A stretch of DNA of 31,781 nt from a virus: positions 1-31,781 of the IMG/VR virus record IMGVR_UViG_3300025132_000018, one strand, 5' to 3'. The notes under the pieces were generated by a model. That model was not told the origin of the DNA, did no database searches, and saw only the letters and a program-made list of their open reading frames with translations. Both the position numbers and the translations under genes were made by a program. Within the stretch, counting starts at the first letter, position 1, and every line of letters starts with the position of its first letter. This document shows positions 23,896 to 31,261 of this stretch, piece by piece.

Positions 23896-24524
23896 TAAAA
23901 CATTTTTAATTGATTTGTTTTGTTTTCATTTATACCTTTTGCAATATTAAAAATGTGATTTCCGATTTCATAGTCAACCATATTTCGAAGAACTTTGTCG
24001 CGTCTTTGTGTCCCTTTATAATTTTGAATACTTACTTTGTGAAAATCTTCTAGTCTTTTTATTTCGTCTTTACCTTGACAAACACCAACACGTCGAACAT
24101 TTTGCGGTTTATTTATTTTAAAGTTTGTCCAATATAAATGACGGTCAATTTTCAATGTTGGATTTATTAATGGATCATAATATGGTTTGACGTTTTCAAC
24201 AACAAATTTTCCTTTAAAATGTGTGTTTAAAAAAATTATTTCTTGATACAATTTTAAATCCGGATAAATTGGATTGTCTTTTGAATGTCGCCAAAATCGT
24301 GCGCGTGAATGTGTTTGACAAGGCGGTGACGACCATATGAAATCAAAATCACCATAGTTATTTAATAAAAATTTATGCGCATCTTCAACGATTATTTCAT
24401 CCCCTGGAAATCTATTAGAATAAATTTCACAAAGTGATGGATCAATTTCAACGGAAGTGACTTGACAATCTTTCCACAAATAACGATTCCCACCTAAACA
24501 AGAATATAAATTTAATACTTTCAT
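23895..24524 (-). CDS. C5 cytosine DNA methyltransferase
   Basis: A 209-residue Dcm-type enzyme: motif I NLYSCLGGNRYLW (about 5-17), motif II SVEIDPSLCEIY, motif IV SSPPCQTHSRARFW with the catalytic Cys69, and motif VI VVENVKPYY (ENV at 110-112). It transfers a methyl group from S-adenosylmethionine to the C5 of cytosine in a specific site. It is shorter than common enzymes (300+ residues), with a small target-recognition part. No cognate restriction enzyme is seen, so it probably protects phage DNA. The recognition site cannot be read from the sequence. Confidence 0.85.
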   Translation of the reverse strand: MKVLNLYSCLGGNRYLWKDCQVTSVEIDPSLCEIYSNRFPGDEIIVEDAHKFLLNNYGDFDFIWSSPPCQTHSRARFWRHSKDNPIYPDLKLYQEIIFLNTHFKGKFVVENVKPYYDPLINPTLKIDRHLYWTNFKINKPQNVRRVGVCQGKDEIKRLEDFHKVSIQNYKGTQRRDKVLRNMVDYEIGNHIFNIAKGINENKTNQLKMF

Positions 24525-24534
24525 AGTTGTATTT

Positions 24535-26886
24535 TTAAAATGGACAATCGTCCGTTTGTTTTTCTTGTGTTATTATTTCAAAATATCTTCCAATGTTGTC
24601 CCGTGATTTATTTAATTCATACCCATTCAATTCACAATATTTGTTGATCCAAGATAAAAAAGTTCTGTTTTTTAGATCTTTTGTCTTTGTGTCTGAAATA
24701 TAACTTTGAACTGTTTCGGTTGTATATACACGGACATTTTTTTTAATGTTGCCTTCTTCGATCCAATCGTAAAAATCCTTTGATGTTTGTTGAATGAATC
24801 TTTTTATATTGGCGTTTATTGAAATCGTTTGTGTCAAACCTTCATTTAAAAATGTTTGTGTGATTTTTATCATATAATTATCGAATGAAATCCAATCTTG
24901 TTCATTCCAAGAATCAAACAAAAGTCTTCCATATTCTTCAATCGGTGATCTTTTGGATGAAAAATATTGATAAAATTCAACTTCGTGACGACGACGATCG
25001 TGTGAACCACCCGAACCATTGATCACATAATTTGTCGTGATGATTATTTTTGGTGATCGATCAAAGGGAATAAATATTTCATCCTTGTTTTTTTTGTTCA
25101 CAGTAATACCACCGGAAACAAGCGAAAACAATTGTTCAAAATTGAAGTTCTTTTTAACATCGTCGAACGCAAGAATTTGCGTATCAACATCGACACGTTG
25201 ATAAACGAATTGTGATTGATTTGGATCAAAAGTTTTACCATCTATTTGAACCAACTTTTTAAAATATGTCAACGCGGTCAACATCAAAGATTTTCCCGAA
25301 CCACCATTCGGATCATCGTTAATTTCTTGATCATTTAAAATGATAGCTTTTTGATCGGTTTTATCTTTGAATGAGTGCATCAAATATCCGATTGTGTTTT
25401 CCAAAGACTTCAATCTTTTTTCATCATTGTTTGAAACCTTTGCGACAAGATCTTGAAAGTCATTTTTTAATTTATTAGATTTTTTATAATCTCTTTGAAT
25501 GATGTGTTTTTCCCAAACGAATCCATCGACTTCGATATATGATAAAAAATCAATTGTTTTTTTGCCTATTTTGACAACACCGTTTTGATAATAAAGGAAA
25601 CAATCTTCTTTTGTATCTTGCAACATTTTCAAAGCTATTGAATCCAACATATTTAAATATTTTTCAGAAAATAAAATTGAAGATTTTGCAACATAATTCC
25701 ACACCGACCATTCATTTTTACTTTCTAAATGTTCAAGAACAAAGTCTTTTATTTTTTCAATTGATGTTGTGTTCACAATGTTTTGTTCGTGTTTAACAAA
25801 CAAAGGCGTGTCCCCACCTTCCGGATAATATTTATTGAATCCATTTTCTTCAAGAAATGTTTTGAATTTAAATGGATTTATTGTGATTATGTCTTCACCT
25901 TTTTTGTTTATTGTTGCCGTCCAAAAAATAGAATTGTTTTTTTTGACTTCTTCGTTGACTTCTTCGATTGTTGTTTTATCAATACTAGGAAACGCTTTCA
26001 CGATTTGATCAACCGTGTTTCCTTTTTGAACTTTTTGTTTTATTCTTTTGACTGTTGTTGTGTCTTCAAAATATTTTGTTCCAAAAGGTATTCTTTTATA
26101 TGCGGAACGCGTCAAAGATTGAACGTCGTTTTCCGGCATATTTGAACCGGTTATGTTTTGGACAATATATGTCAACGCAAAATCTTCGTCGATACCATAT
26201 GAACAAAACGCACCCGCAAGAATATAAAGATTATTATTCCAATTGTTTTCGACAAGTCCAAATTTTTCCGACCACCATTTCATTAAACGATTTATGATTT
26301 CATTTTCACTTTTCAATGGAAGAACCGGAACTTTTTCGGTCACGGAATAACCTTGTTCGACCGCTTTGTTTGTAAATTGAATTGAATCTTTATTCAAATA
26401 TAAATTTGGATCATATGATTCAAAACAAACGCGTGAAACATTCGAACATTTTTCGTCAAAGTATTCCGAATTAAAATGTTTTTCGATTCCTTTAAAATAA
26501 AGTTTGTGTTCATCCTTGTCACATTTTGGAATCTTGACAAGAACCTTCAATCCATTTCCGGACGGTGAAGTAAAAACCGCAAAAGTAAAAATATCTTCTT
26601 CGATTTTTTTTCTTTCCTGGAGGAACAACTCTTTGTTTGGATATTTGTCAAAGTCTAAAACACAAAGTCCCGAATGTTCAATCAAGGAATTATCATTTCG
26701 ACTTGTAAATGTTCCATTAAAACAAACAGCCGGAAGTTGTTTTTTTAAATCTAAATTTCCGTTTCTAATTTTATTTATTAATTCTTTACTAGTTCCGTTT
26801 TTAATGCGTTCTAGTTCTTCAAAAACTTGTATTCGATATGAAACATCTTTTGTCGAATAAAGTGATTTAAAAAGACTTATTTTCAT
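24535..26886 (-). CDS. Primase-helicase (BT4734/VirE_N-like N-terminus, SF3-type C-terminus)
   Basis: This 783-residue replication protein starts with an archaeo-eukaryotic-type primase-like domain: CVLDFDKYPN (acidic pair at 78-80) and TSPSGNGLKVLVKI (about 106-119), as in the BT4734/VirE_N family of Bacteroidota. A PriCT-like helical section lies around 195-270. The C-terminal ATPase has Walker A GGSGKS (528-533), Walker B ILAFDD (571-576), sensor IIITTN (614-619) and an arginine-rich SHDRRRHEVEF that may serve as arginine finger. This resembles phage D5/SF3 helicases (DUF5906-like). It should prime and unwind at the phage origin, which lies just upstream. Confidence 0.85.
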   Translation of the reverse strand: MKISLFKSLYSTKDVSYRIQVFEELERIKNGTSKELINKIRNGNLDLKKQLPAVCFNGTFTSRNDNSLIEHSGLCVLDFDKYPNKELFLQERKKIEEDIFTFAVFTSPSGNGLKVLVKIPKCDKDEHKLYFKGIEKHFNSEYFDEKCSNVSRVCFESYDPNLYLNKDSIQFTNKAVEQGYSVTEKVPVLPLKSENEIINRLMKWWSEKFGLVENNWNNNLYILAGAFCSYGIDEDFALTYIVQNITGSNMPENDVQSLTRSAYKRIPFGTKYFEDTTTVKRIKQKVQKGNTVDQIVKAFPSIDKTTIEEVNEEVKKNNSIFWTATINKKGEDIITINPFKFKTFLEENGFNKYYPEGGDTPLFVKHEQNIVNTTSIEKIKDFVLEHLESKNEWSVWNYVAKSSILFSEKYLNMLDSIALKMLQDTKEDCFLYYQNGVVKIGKKTIDFLSYIEVDGFVWEKHIIQRDYKKSNKLKNDFQDLVAKVSNNDEKRLKSLENTIGYLMHSFKDKTDQKAIILNDQEINDDPNGGSGKSLMLTALTYFKKLVQIDGKTFDPNQSQFVYQRVDVDTQILAFDDVKKNFNFEQLFSLVSGGITVNKKNKDEIFIPFDRSPKIIITTNYVINGSGGSHDRRRHEVEFYQYFSSKRSPIEEYGRLLFDSWNEQDWISFDNYMIKITQTFLNEGLTQTISINANIKRFIQQTSKDFYDWIEEGNIKKNVRVYTTETVQSYISDTKTKDLKNRTFLSWINKYCELNGYELNKSRDNIGRYFEIITQEKQTDDCPF

Positions 26887-27101
26887 TGTATTTTAATTTT
26901 TTATATAAATAATTCCATTAAGATTCCGCAATATTCCACATTTTTTTTCTTTATGTGGAATGATATTCGCCAATAATATCAACGAATTCAAAAAAATATT
27001 CCACAATTCCACATATTTTTGTCAAAATTTTTGTTCCATTATTACCAACTAAAAAAAAAGATCACAAAAGTTATCACAAATTATATGGAAATGCGGAACA
27101 T
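26887..27101. other. Probable origin of replication with ATTCC(A/G)CA iterons
   Basis: A 215-bp AT-rich gene-free stretch between the primase-helicase start and the DnaA-like genes. Word ATTCCACA occurs at 26933, 26998 and 27006 on the plus strand and as TGTGGAAT at 26954. Variants are ATTCCGCA (26923), ATTCCATT (26912), GTTCCATT (27033) and TGCGGAAC (27092). Two copies form a perfect 9-bp inverted repeat (26933-26941 with 26953-26961, 11-nt loop), and two are abutted head to tail. TTATCACAA (27071) is near the DnaA-box consensus TTATCCACA. The set also carries the leader and probably the promoter of the primase gene. Confidence 0.72.
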
Positions 27102-27422
27102 TTAAACAAGTTTATCTTGTTTTGATAATATTTGAAACATCAAAGTCAATAAATTGTTTTGTGTGATCACACCCATCGGAAAATAAGATCTAGTTTCTTT
27201 TGTTAGATCTAAAAACATTTTATCTTTTTTAAAATATTCATATTCATTTATTCCGTGAATTATTGTGGCGTGATTTCTATTAAATAAACAACCGATTTTT
27301 TGATAAGAATATCCATATGTTTTCCGTAAATATGCAAACATATAAAATCGTTTATAAACATTTTGACGTTCACGACTATTCGTGTTTAATTTATTCAATT
27401 TAATATATTCTTTAATATTCAT
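27102..27422 (-). CDS. DnaA domain IV-like DNA-binding protein 1
   Basis: A 106-residue basic protein (start at ATG 27422). The helix-turn-helix part YGYSYQKIGCLFNRNHATII followed by HGINEYEYF copies the DnaA C-terminal signature (RDHTTVLHA in cellular DnaA). The ATPase domains of DnaA are absent. It should bind short DNA boxes, most naturally the iterons or DnaA-like boxes in the gene-free stretch immediately downstream. It overlaps the paralogue upstream by 11 nt. Confidence 0.78.
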   Translation of the reverse strand: MNIKEYIKLNKLNTNSRERQNVYKRFYMFAYLRKTYGYSYQKIGCLFNRNHATIIHGINEYEYFKKDKMFLDLTKETRSYFPMGVITQNNLLTLMFQILSKQDKLV

Positions 27423-27741
27423 TTTCAATTTCGTTTTCTTTTTGATCTAAATAATTTTTTATTCTTTCTATGTTTTTAAAATATAAATGATCATTTATTT
27501 CTTCCGACAATTTGTGATATCTTATTCCGTGAAGAACGGACGCGTGATCGCGTTTAAAAAGTTGACCAATTTCCGACAATGTCATTGATGTGTTTTGTCT
27601 TAAATAATACATTAAATAAAAACGTCGATGTGTGATATATCTTTTTCGACTGTAATTATCAAGATTTTCTTCTTCAACAATTTCCTTGACATAATCCAAA
27701 TAATGTTTGACGTTTAATCTTTTAAATTCTTTCCAATTCAT
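27412..27741 (-). CDS. DnaA domain IV-like DNA-binding protein 2
   Basis: A 109-residue paralogue of the following gene. The DNA-binding signature is TLSEIGQLFKRDHASVLHGI (about residues 54-73), closer to cellular DnaA (RDHxxVLH) than its partner. The N-terminal half is helical and charged; the C-terminus is Glu/Asn-rich. Tandem duplication and position beside the primase and iterons point to origin recognition or transcription control. Its ATG overlaps the stop of the upstream 59-residue gene (4 nt). Confidence 0.8.
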   Translation of the reverse strand: MNWKEFKRLNVKHYLDYVKEIVEEENLDNYSRKRYITHRRFYLMYYLRQNTSMTLSEIGQLFKRDHASVLHGIRYHKLSEEINDHLYFKNIERIKNYLDQKENEIENEY

Positions 27742-27917
27742 TTCCTTATTTTTTTTAATTGTTCATTAATATGTTCCGATATTTCGTTGAAAGAATGTTT
27801 CTTGTTTGGTTTGATTGTGCTTTGAACTTTGATGTTTGGTTTATAGACATTATCATCCCACGAAGATTCATTCTTGTTTTTATTAAATGCTTTGAATATT
27901 AATTCATTTGTGTTCAT
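27738..27917 (-). CDS. Small hypothetical protein, 59 aa
   Basis: The start chosen is the ATG at 27917 (MNTNELIFKAFNKNK), because a longer form would overlap the previous gene by 47 nt and has a basic low-complexity head. It is polar, with Trp-Asp-Asp in the middle and a basic C-terminus. No family recognised. It is coupled to the DnaA-like gene by a 4-nt overlap. Confidence 0.5.
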   Translation of the reverse strand: MNTNELIFKAFNKNKNESSWDDNVYKPNIKVQSTIKPNKKHSFNEISEHINEQLKKIRK

Positions 27918-27945
27918 AATATATTTTTTTATTTTGTTTAACATT

Positions 27946-28332
27946 TTATTGATTGTGAAGTCTTTGATCAAGATAATTTTCAAGATCTTCAATGCTTGAT
28001 TTTATTTTTGTGATAAGATCTTCGTCAAATCCGATTGTGAAAATATCTTTTCCGTTTATAGTCACATTATAAACCGAACAAAAAACTTGTTCAATATCGT
28101 CACCATAATCCGAATGATCAATTTTGTCAACCTTATAATCAAAATAAAATCGATTGTCATAAATATCCGCAAGATAAATTTCATCGCCTTCGACATAACA
28201 TTCAAGATCAAATGTTTCGTTGAATTTATATCCGATCAATGCGTGATCTTTGTTTTTTAAATTGTTTAATAATGCTAAATTTTTACTATCATAAAATATA
28301 TTGTCAACCCGATAAACTGTTTCCATTTCCAT
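27946..28332 (-). CDS. Hypothetical acidic protein, 128 aa
   Basis: A soluble, Asp/Tyr-rich protein (MEMETVYRVDNIFYDSKNLA) with probable beta-strands such as LECYVEGDEIYLADIY and a C-terminal helix LITKIKSSIEDLENYL. No family recognised. It is the first gene after the terminator at 28357-28376, so it probably starts a new early transcript; its leader is AT-rich, with no Shine-Dalgarno sequence. Confidence 0.55.
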   Translation of the reverse strand: MEMETVYRVDNIFYDSKNLALLNNLKNKDHALIGYKFNETFDLECYVEGDEIYLADIYDNRFYFDYKVDKIDHSDYGDDIEQVFCSVYNVTINGKDIFTIGFDEDLITKIKSSIEDLENYLDQRLHNQ

Positions 28333-28356
28333 TTGTATTTTTTTAGATAAAAAAAA

Positions 28357-28376
28357 GACTATTAAAATTAATAGTC
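28357..28376 (-). terminator. Intrinsic terminator between early genes
   Basis: Perfect 8-bp stem (GACTATTA with TAATAGTC, arms 28357-28364 and 28369-28376) and 4-base loop, flanked by T runs on the minus strand. It follows the 170-residue gene by about 15 nt. The long A run on its other side could let it act in both directions. Confidence 0.82.
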
Positions 28377-28391
28377 CTTTTATAGTTGTTA

Positions 28392-28904
28392 TTATTTTAT
28401 ATTATACCAAACATTGAAGTTAAATCCTAAGGATAAAAGATAATCTTTATTTAAAATATTTTCACCTTTTTTAATTTGTTCGTCAATTATATCTTGATAC
28501 AACCTTTTCCCGATTTCATATTTTTTTATAAAGTTTTCAATCGTTCCTTTATATGCTATAATGCTATAATTATGATATGAATCACCAATCAAAACACCTT
28601 TTTTATCTTCTTTTTGAAATATATGTTGTTCTCTAACTTGATGCAATAATAAGTCTAAACAAGTTGTCCATTGATGTTTTTCATCCCACAAAGATTTTTC
28701 ATCTATACTTTTGTAGATATCTTCTATTGATTGACCTTTATAATTATGAATTCTTAATTCACCACCATAAGAATCATCGAAGACGTTGCATATTTTAACA
28801 CCGTCAAATTTTAAATCAAAATTAAATGATGGACATCCGTCGTGACCTTTCATTTCCTTGTAATTAGTCACTTTTGCTTTTTGTAAAAATGTTTGCTTTT
28901 TCAT
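28392..28904 (-). CDS. Hypothetical early protein, 170 aa
   Basis: Start ATG at 28904 (MKKQTFLQKAKVTNYKEMKG) is chosen over an in-frame start 14 codons upstream because it lies about 24 nt after the predicted transcription start and behind a leader like others here. The protein is soluble, with FNFDLKFDGVKICNVFDDSYGGELRI and HQWTTCLDLLLHQVRE as memorable blocks; it ends in FNVWYNIK. No family recognised. It forms a single-gene unit between a promoter candidate and a terminator. Confidence 0.6.
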   Translation of the reverse strand: MKKQTFLQKAKVTNYKEMKGHDGCPSFNFDLKFDGVKICNVFDDSYGGELRIHNYKGQSIEDIYKSIDEKSLWDEKHQWTTCLDLLLHQVREQHIFQKEDKKGVLIGDSYHNYSIIAYKGTIENFIKKYEIGKRLYQDIIDEQIKKGENILNKDYLLSLGFNFNVWYNIK

Positions 28905-28933
28905 ATTTGTATTTTTTAATTGATTAATATATA

Positions 28934-28963
28934 CGAATATAATCAAAAAAAGTTATCAACAAA
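28934..28963 (-). promoter_or_regulatory. Bacteroidota-type promoter candidate
   Basis: On the minus strand TTTG (28963-28960) is followed after 18 nt by TATATTCG (28941-28934), one base off the Bacteroidota -7 box TAnnTTTG; usual spacing is 19-21 nt. It lies in the gap before the 170-residue gene, where transcription of the early genes would start. TTATCAACA, close to a DnaA box, overlaps it (28953-28961). Confidence 0.45.
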
Positions 28964-28981
28964 TAGAAAACAAATTTTTTT

Positions 28982-30025
28982 TTAAAATAGATGTGTTAAT
29001 CTTGCAATTTGTCCGAAAATTTTATGATGGACAAACCCTTCAATCGCCTTCGGTGAATGTTGAAATCCGTTGCGATGGTGCCAGGAATCCGCCGATGATG
29101 GCGATCTTAATGATTCAACACAAACACCCATTAAATCTTTTGAATGTTTGTGATGAATGTGATGAATAAAAATATATTTATGTTTTTTTGATGACCATTC
29201 GATTGATTCGTGCGCCATTAACAATGGAAGATCTTGAAACTTTGCGCCGTCACCGTGTGTTGTTCCGATCAAATTATTGTCGCCATAAGAAAAATATTTT
29301 CGATGCGCCATTGAACAATCAAATGAAATGTTTTTTGAATTTCTGAAATGTGTTTCGATAACATTTGATAAAAAGAATCCGGACATATAATCGTGATTCG
29401 ATGGATTAAAAACGAAGTGAACATCCGCCACCGAAATCAATGTTTCAAGAATGTCAACATATAATCTTTTTGCGGTCAAAAAATTATCATACCACATTCC
29501 GTCCGTGTCTTGTGGTGTTCCGCTTGTCGTCATTCTTTTTGGTGTGTCGGTGTGAAGAATATCATTCCCGCCAACAAATAAAATTTTATCAATGTTCCAA
29601 CCTTGTGATTTGTTAAGTATTCCTTGAACACCTTCTTTGACACGTTGAACCGCAATTTGTTCGTTGTATTCTTCACCGGTTTCAAATGCTTTACAAAGTT
29701 TTCCAATATGAATGTCCGCCGGATCAACAACAAGAAGATGACCATCTTTTGATTTTGTTCTTTTTATTTTAGGATATACCGGCGAATGTTCTTGAAGATC
29801 CTTAATAATTTGATTTTTTAAATCTTCGGATTTTTGAACTTGATCACTTTTAAAATTTGGATTCTTAACGAATAGACTTGTTTCTTTTGATTTGAACCAT
29901 CCGTGTTTGACTTGATCCGGATTCAATCCTTGTTCTTTGCAAGTTTTTTCGAACATCCTTAATTCTTCCAGGATTTCGACTTCTTCTTTGTTTAACCATT
30001 TCCGGATGTTTCTTTTTCTAGCCAT
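28982..30025 (-). CDS. Calcineurin-like metallophosphoesterase
   Basis: A 347-residue phosphoesterase with the metal-binding motifs in order: DIH (104-106), GGND (152-155), NPSNHD (207-212), TTHGD (255-259) and HHIHHKH (288-294). A charged helical N-terminus (about 1-80) could be a DNA- or protein-binding part; the first 25 residues resemble a helix-turn-helix. Substrate unknown: nucleic acid ends, cyclic nucleotides or phosphoproteins are all possible. The start follows the u-spanin stop directly. It ends near the early promoter, so it is the last late gene rather than an early one. Confidence 0.8.
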   Translation of the reverse strand: MARKRNIRKWLNKEEVEILEELRMFEKTCKEQGLNPDQVKHGWFKSKETSLFVKNPNFKSDQVQKSEDLKNQIIKDLQEHSPVYPKIKRTKSKDGHLLVVDPADIHIGKLCKAFETGEEYNEQIAVQRVKEGVQGILNKSQGWNIDKILFVGGNDILHTDTPKRMTTSGTPQDTDGMWYDNFLTAKRLYVDILETLISVADVHFVFNPSNHDYMSGFFLSNVIETHFRNSKNISFDCSMAHRKYFSYGDNNLIGTTHGDGAKFQDLPLLMAHESIEWSSKKHKYIFIHHIHHKHSKDLMGVCVESLRSPSSADSWHHRNGFQHSPKAIEGFVHHKIFGQIARLTHLF

Positions 30026-30463
30026 TTAGCGTCGATCGTTTCTTATCATATATAATGATATTAATAAAATAATAAAACAAACAATCCAAATTCCCCAAGA
30101 CGATCCGAATGATCTAATTTCTTTTTTTACATTTTGACGAACTTCGTTTCGTTCACTTTTGGAATCTTGTCGAATTTTTGTTCGTTCGGTTTTTGCGTCT
30201 TGTCGAACTTCTTGTCGTGTCTTTATATCTTCACCATCAATGAATTTATATTTTGTTAAAAACATTGTGTCAATTTTTCGAACAATTATTTCTTTGATTA
30301 TTGTGTCATTTGATATTCTTTCAATCGTGTCAACTTTATTAAATGTGAATTTAATTGTGTCAACTTTTTCGGTGATTATATTTGGATCTTTTTTGATTGC
30401 GCGTTTAATATGATACGGCGCGGAACAAGAAAAAATTAATAATATTAAAAAAAGATATTTCAT
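30026..30463 (-). CDS. Probable unimolecular spanin (u-spanin)
   Basis: A 145-residue protein with an N-terminal lipoprotein signal (MKYLFLILLIFSC; Cys13 after IFS), Ile/Thr/Asp-rich periplasmic part, three 11-residue repeats (RQEVRQDAKTE, RTKIRQDSKSE, RNEVRQNVKKE at 83-115), and a C-terminal membrane helix (about 123-141) with a basic end. Outer-membrane lipid anchor plus inner-membrane helix in one chain is the definition of a u-spanin such as T1 gp11, which fuses both membranes at lysis. It lies behind the endolysin and a poly-Lys ORF, coupled by an ATGA overlap. The lipobox is imperfect (Phe at -2). Confidence 0.72.
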   Translation of the reverse strand: MKYLFLILLIFSCSAPYHIKRAIKKDPNIITEKVDTIKFTFNKVDTIERISNDTIIKEIIVRKIDTMFLTKYKFIDGEDIKTRQEVRQDAKTERTKIRQDSKSERNEVRQNVKKEIRSFGSSWGIWIVCFIILLISLYMIRNDRR

Positions 30464-30549
30464 TTATATTTTTTTTTCGTTGTTGGTTTTTTCTTTTTTT
30501 TTGGTTTTGACTTTTTCTTTTTGTCTTTTTCTTTTTTGTCTTTATACAT
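30460..30549 (-). CDS. Poly-lysine micro-ORF between endolysin and spanin, 29 aa
   Basis: An ATG at 30549-30547 lies one base after the endolysin TAA and opens a 29-codon frame, MYKDKKEKDKKKKSK, then PKKKKKPTTKKKYK, closed by a TGA that overlaps the spanin ATG (AATGA). Eighteen of 29 residues are Lys; there is no hydrophobic segment. Coupling at both ends and exact filling of the gap between two lysis genes argue for translation. Lysine runs could slow ribosomes and tune spanin output, or the basic peptide could bind teichoic acid-like polymers, LPS or nucleic acid. All roles are speculative. No homologue is known to me. Confidence 0.6.
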   Translation of the reverse strand: MYKDKKEKDKKKKSKPKKKKKPTTKKKYK

Positions 30550-30550
30550 T

Positions 30551-31147
30551 TTATTCAATTATTAGACACGAATCGACAATTGATTTCGCAACAAGATCGA
30601 TCCATTTGTTTGACATTATTTTTTTCGCTTCTTCTTTATTAGAATGAAAACCAATTTCAAAAAGAATTGACGGCATCTTTGTTTTTCTTAAAACATAAAA
30701 ATTTGAATGTTTTAATCTTCGATTTTTTGTTTCGTTTTCAAAATTGCAAATCAATTCATCGTGAAAAATCTTTCCATATTTATTGGATAATTTTGAAGAT
30801 CCGAAAACGTGTGTTGAAATTCCTTTCGGCGATGTCCATCCGCGACCATATGCGTTTGAATGAATTGATAAATAAATACATTTATTTTTTTTATGCAGTT
30901 CGTTTGCCCTTGAAACACGTTCTTTCAATGAAACATCTTTCCAACTATCAACAATATCAACACAACGAAGTTCATATTCCTTCATTAATGAAATTATCTT
31001 TTTGACTTTGATTCTATTTTGAACGCCTTCGTATAGAATTGAACCATCTTCAAAATATGGTGATCGTTTTCCAGGCGTCACATATTGACCGGTTGACGGA
31101 TTAATTCCGCCGTGTCCCGCGTCCAATATGTAAAGAAATTTATCCAT
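30551..31147 (-). CDS. N-acetylmuramoyl-L-alanine amidase (endolysin)
   Basis: A 198-residue Amidase_3-type zinc enzyme: FLYILDAGHGG (His12), LYEGVQ (Glu40), YLSIHSNAYG (His96) and ILFEIGFHSN (catalytic Glu164). It cuts the amide bond between N-acetylmuramic acid and L-alanine of peptidoglycan. There is no signal peptide, so it needs the holin to reach the periplasm. Length suits a single catalytic domain without a wall-binding module, as common for Gram-negative hosts. The gene starts directly after the hairpin at 31162-31201. Confidence 0.88.
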   Translation of the reverse strand: MDKFLYILDAGHGGINPSTGQYVTPGKRSPYFEDGSILYEGVQNRIKVKKIISLMKEYELRCVDIVDSWKDVSLKERVSRANELHKKNKCIYLSIHSNAYGRGWTSPKGISTHVFGSSKLSNKYGKIFHDELICNFENETKNRRLKHSNFYVLRKTKMPSILFEIGFHSNKEEAKKIMSNKWIDLVAKSIVDSCLIIE

Positions 31148-31161
31148 TCATACAAATAAAA

Positions 31162-31201
31162 AAATCCGGCGCAATCCTCCAAACAACATCACACCGGATT
31201 T
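31162..31201 (-). terminator. Hairpin terminator/attenuator directly before the endolysin start
   Basis: A perfect 8-bp stem (AAATCCGG at 31162-31169 with CCGGATTT at 31194-31201) with a loop of 24 nt is followed by T7 on the minus strand, ending only 12-15 nt before the endolysin ATG. It could end the holin transcript and make endolysin expression depend on read-through. The loop contains GGAGG, too far (about 30 nt) from the ATG to be a normal Shine-Dalgarno site. Confidence 0.75.
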
Positions 31202-31261
31202 AAAAATACTACTATGAAAAATAAGCGTTTTAAAAATACTTACTTTTTATATTTATTCTTT

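Noticed and set aside
22197-24524. A DISARM- or BREX-like defence island
   Set aside because: Only a methyltransferase, helicase and nuclease are shared in broad type; the defining partners of those systems are absent and the genes sit in a replication operon.
26887-27101. CRISPR-like array from the repeated ATTCCACA words
   Set aside because: Repeats are 8 bases, irregularly spaced and in both orientations; no spacers or cas genes.
31170-31193. GGAGG in the hairpin loop as a Shine-Dalgarno site for the endolysin
   Set aside because: About 30 nt from the ATG, and no other gene in the genome uses such a leader.
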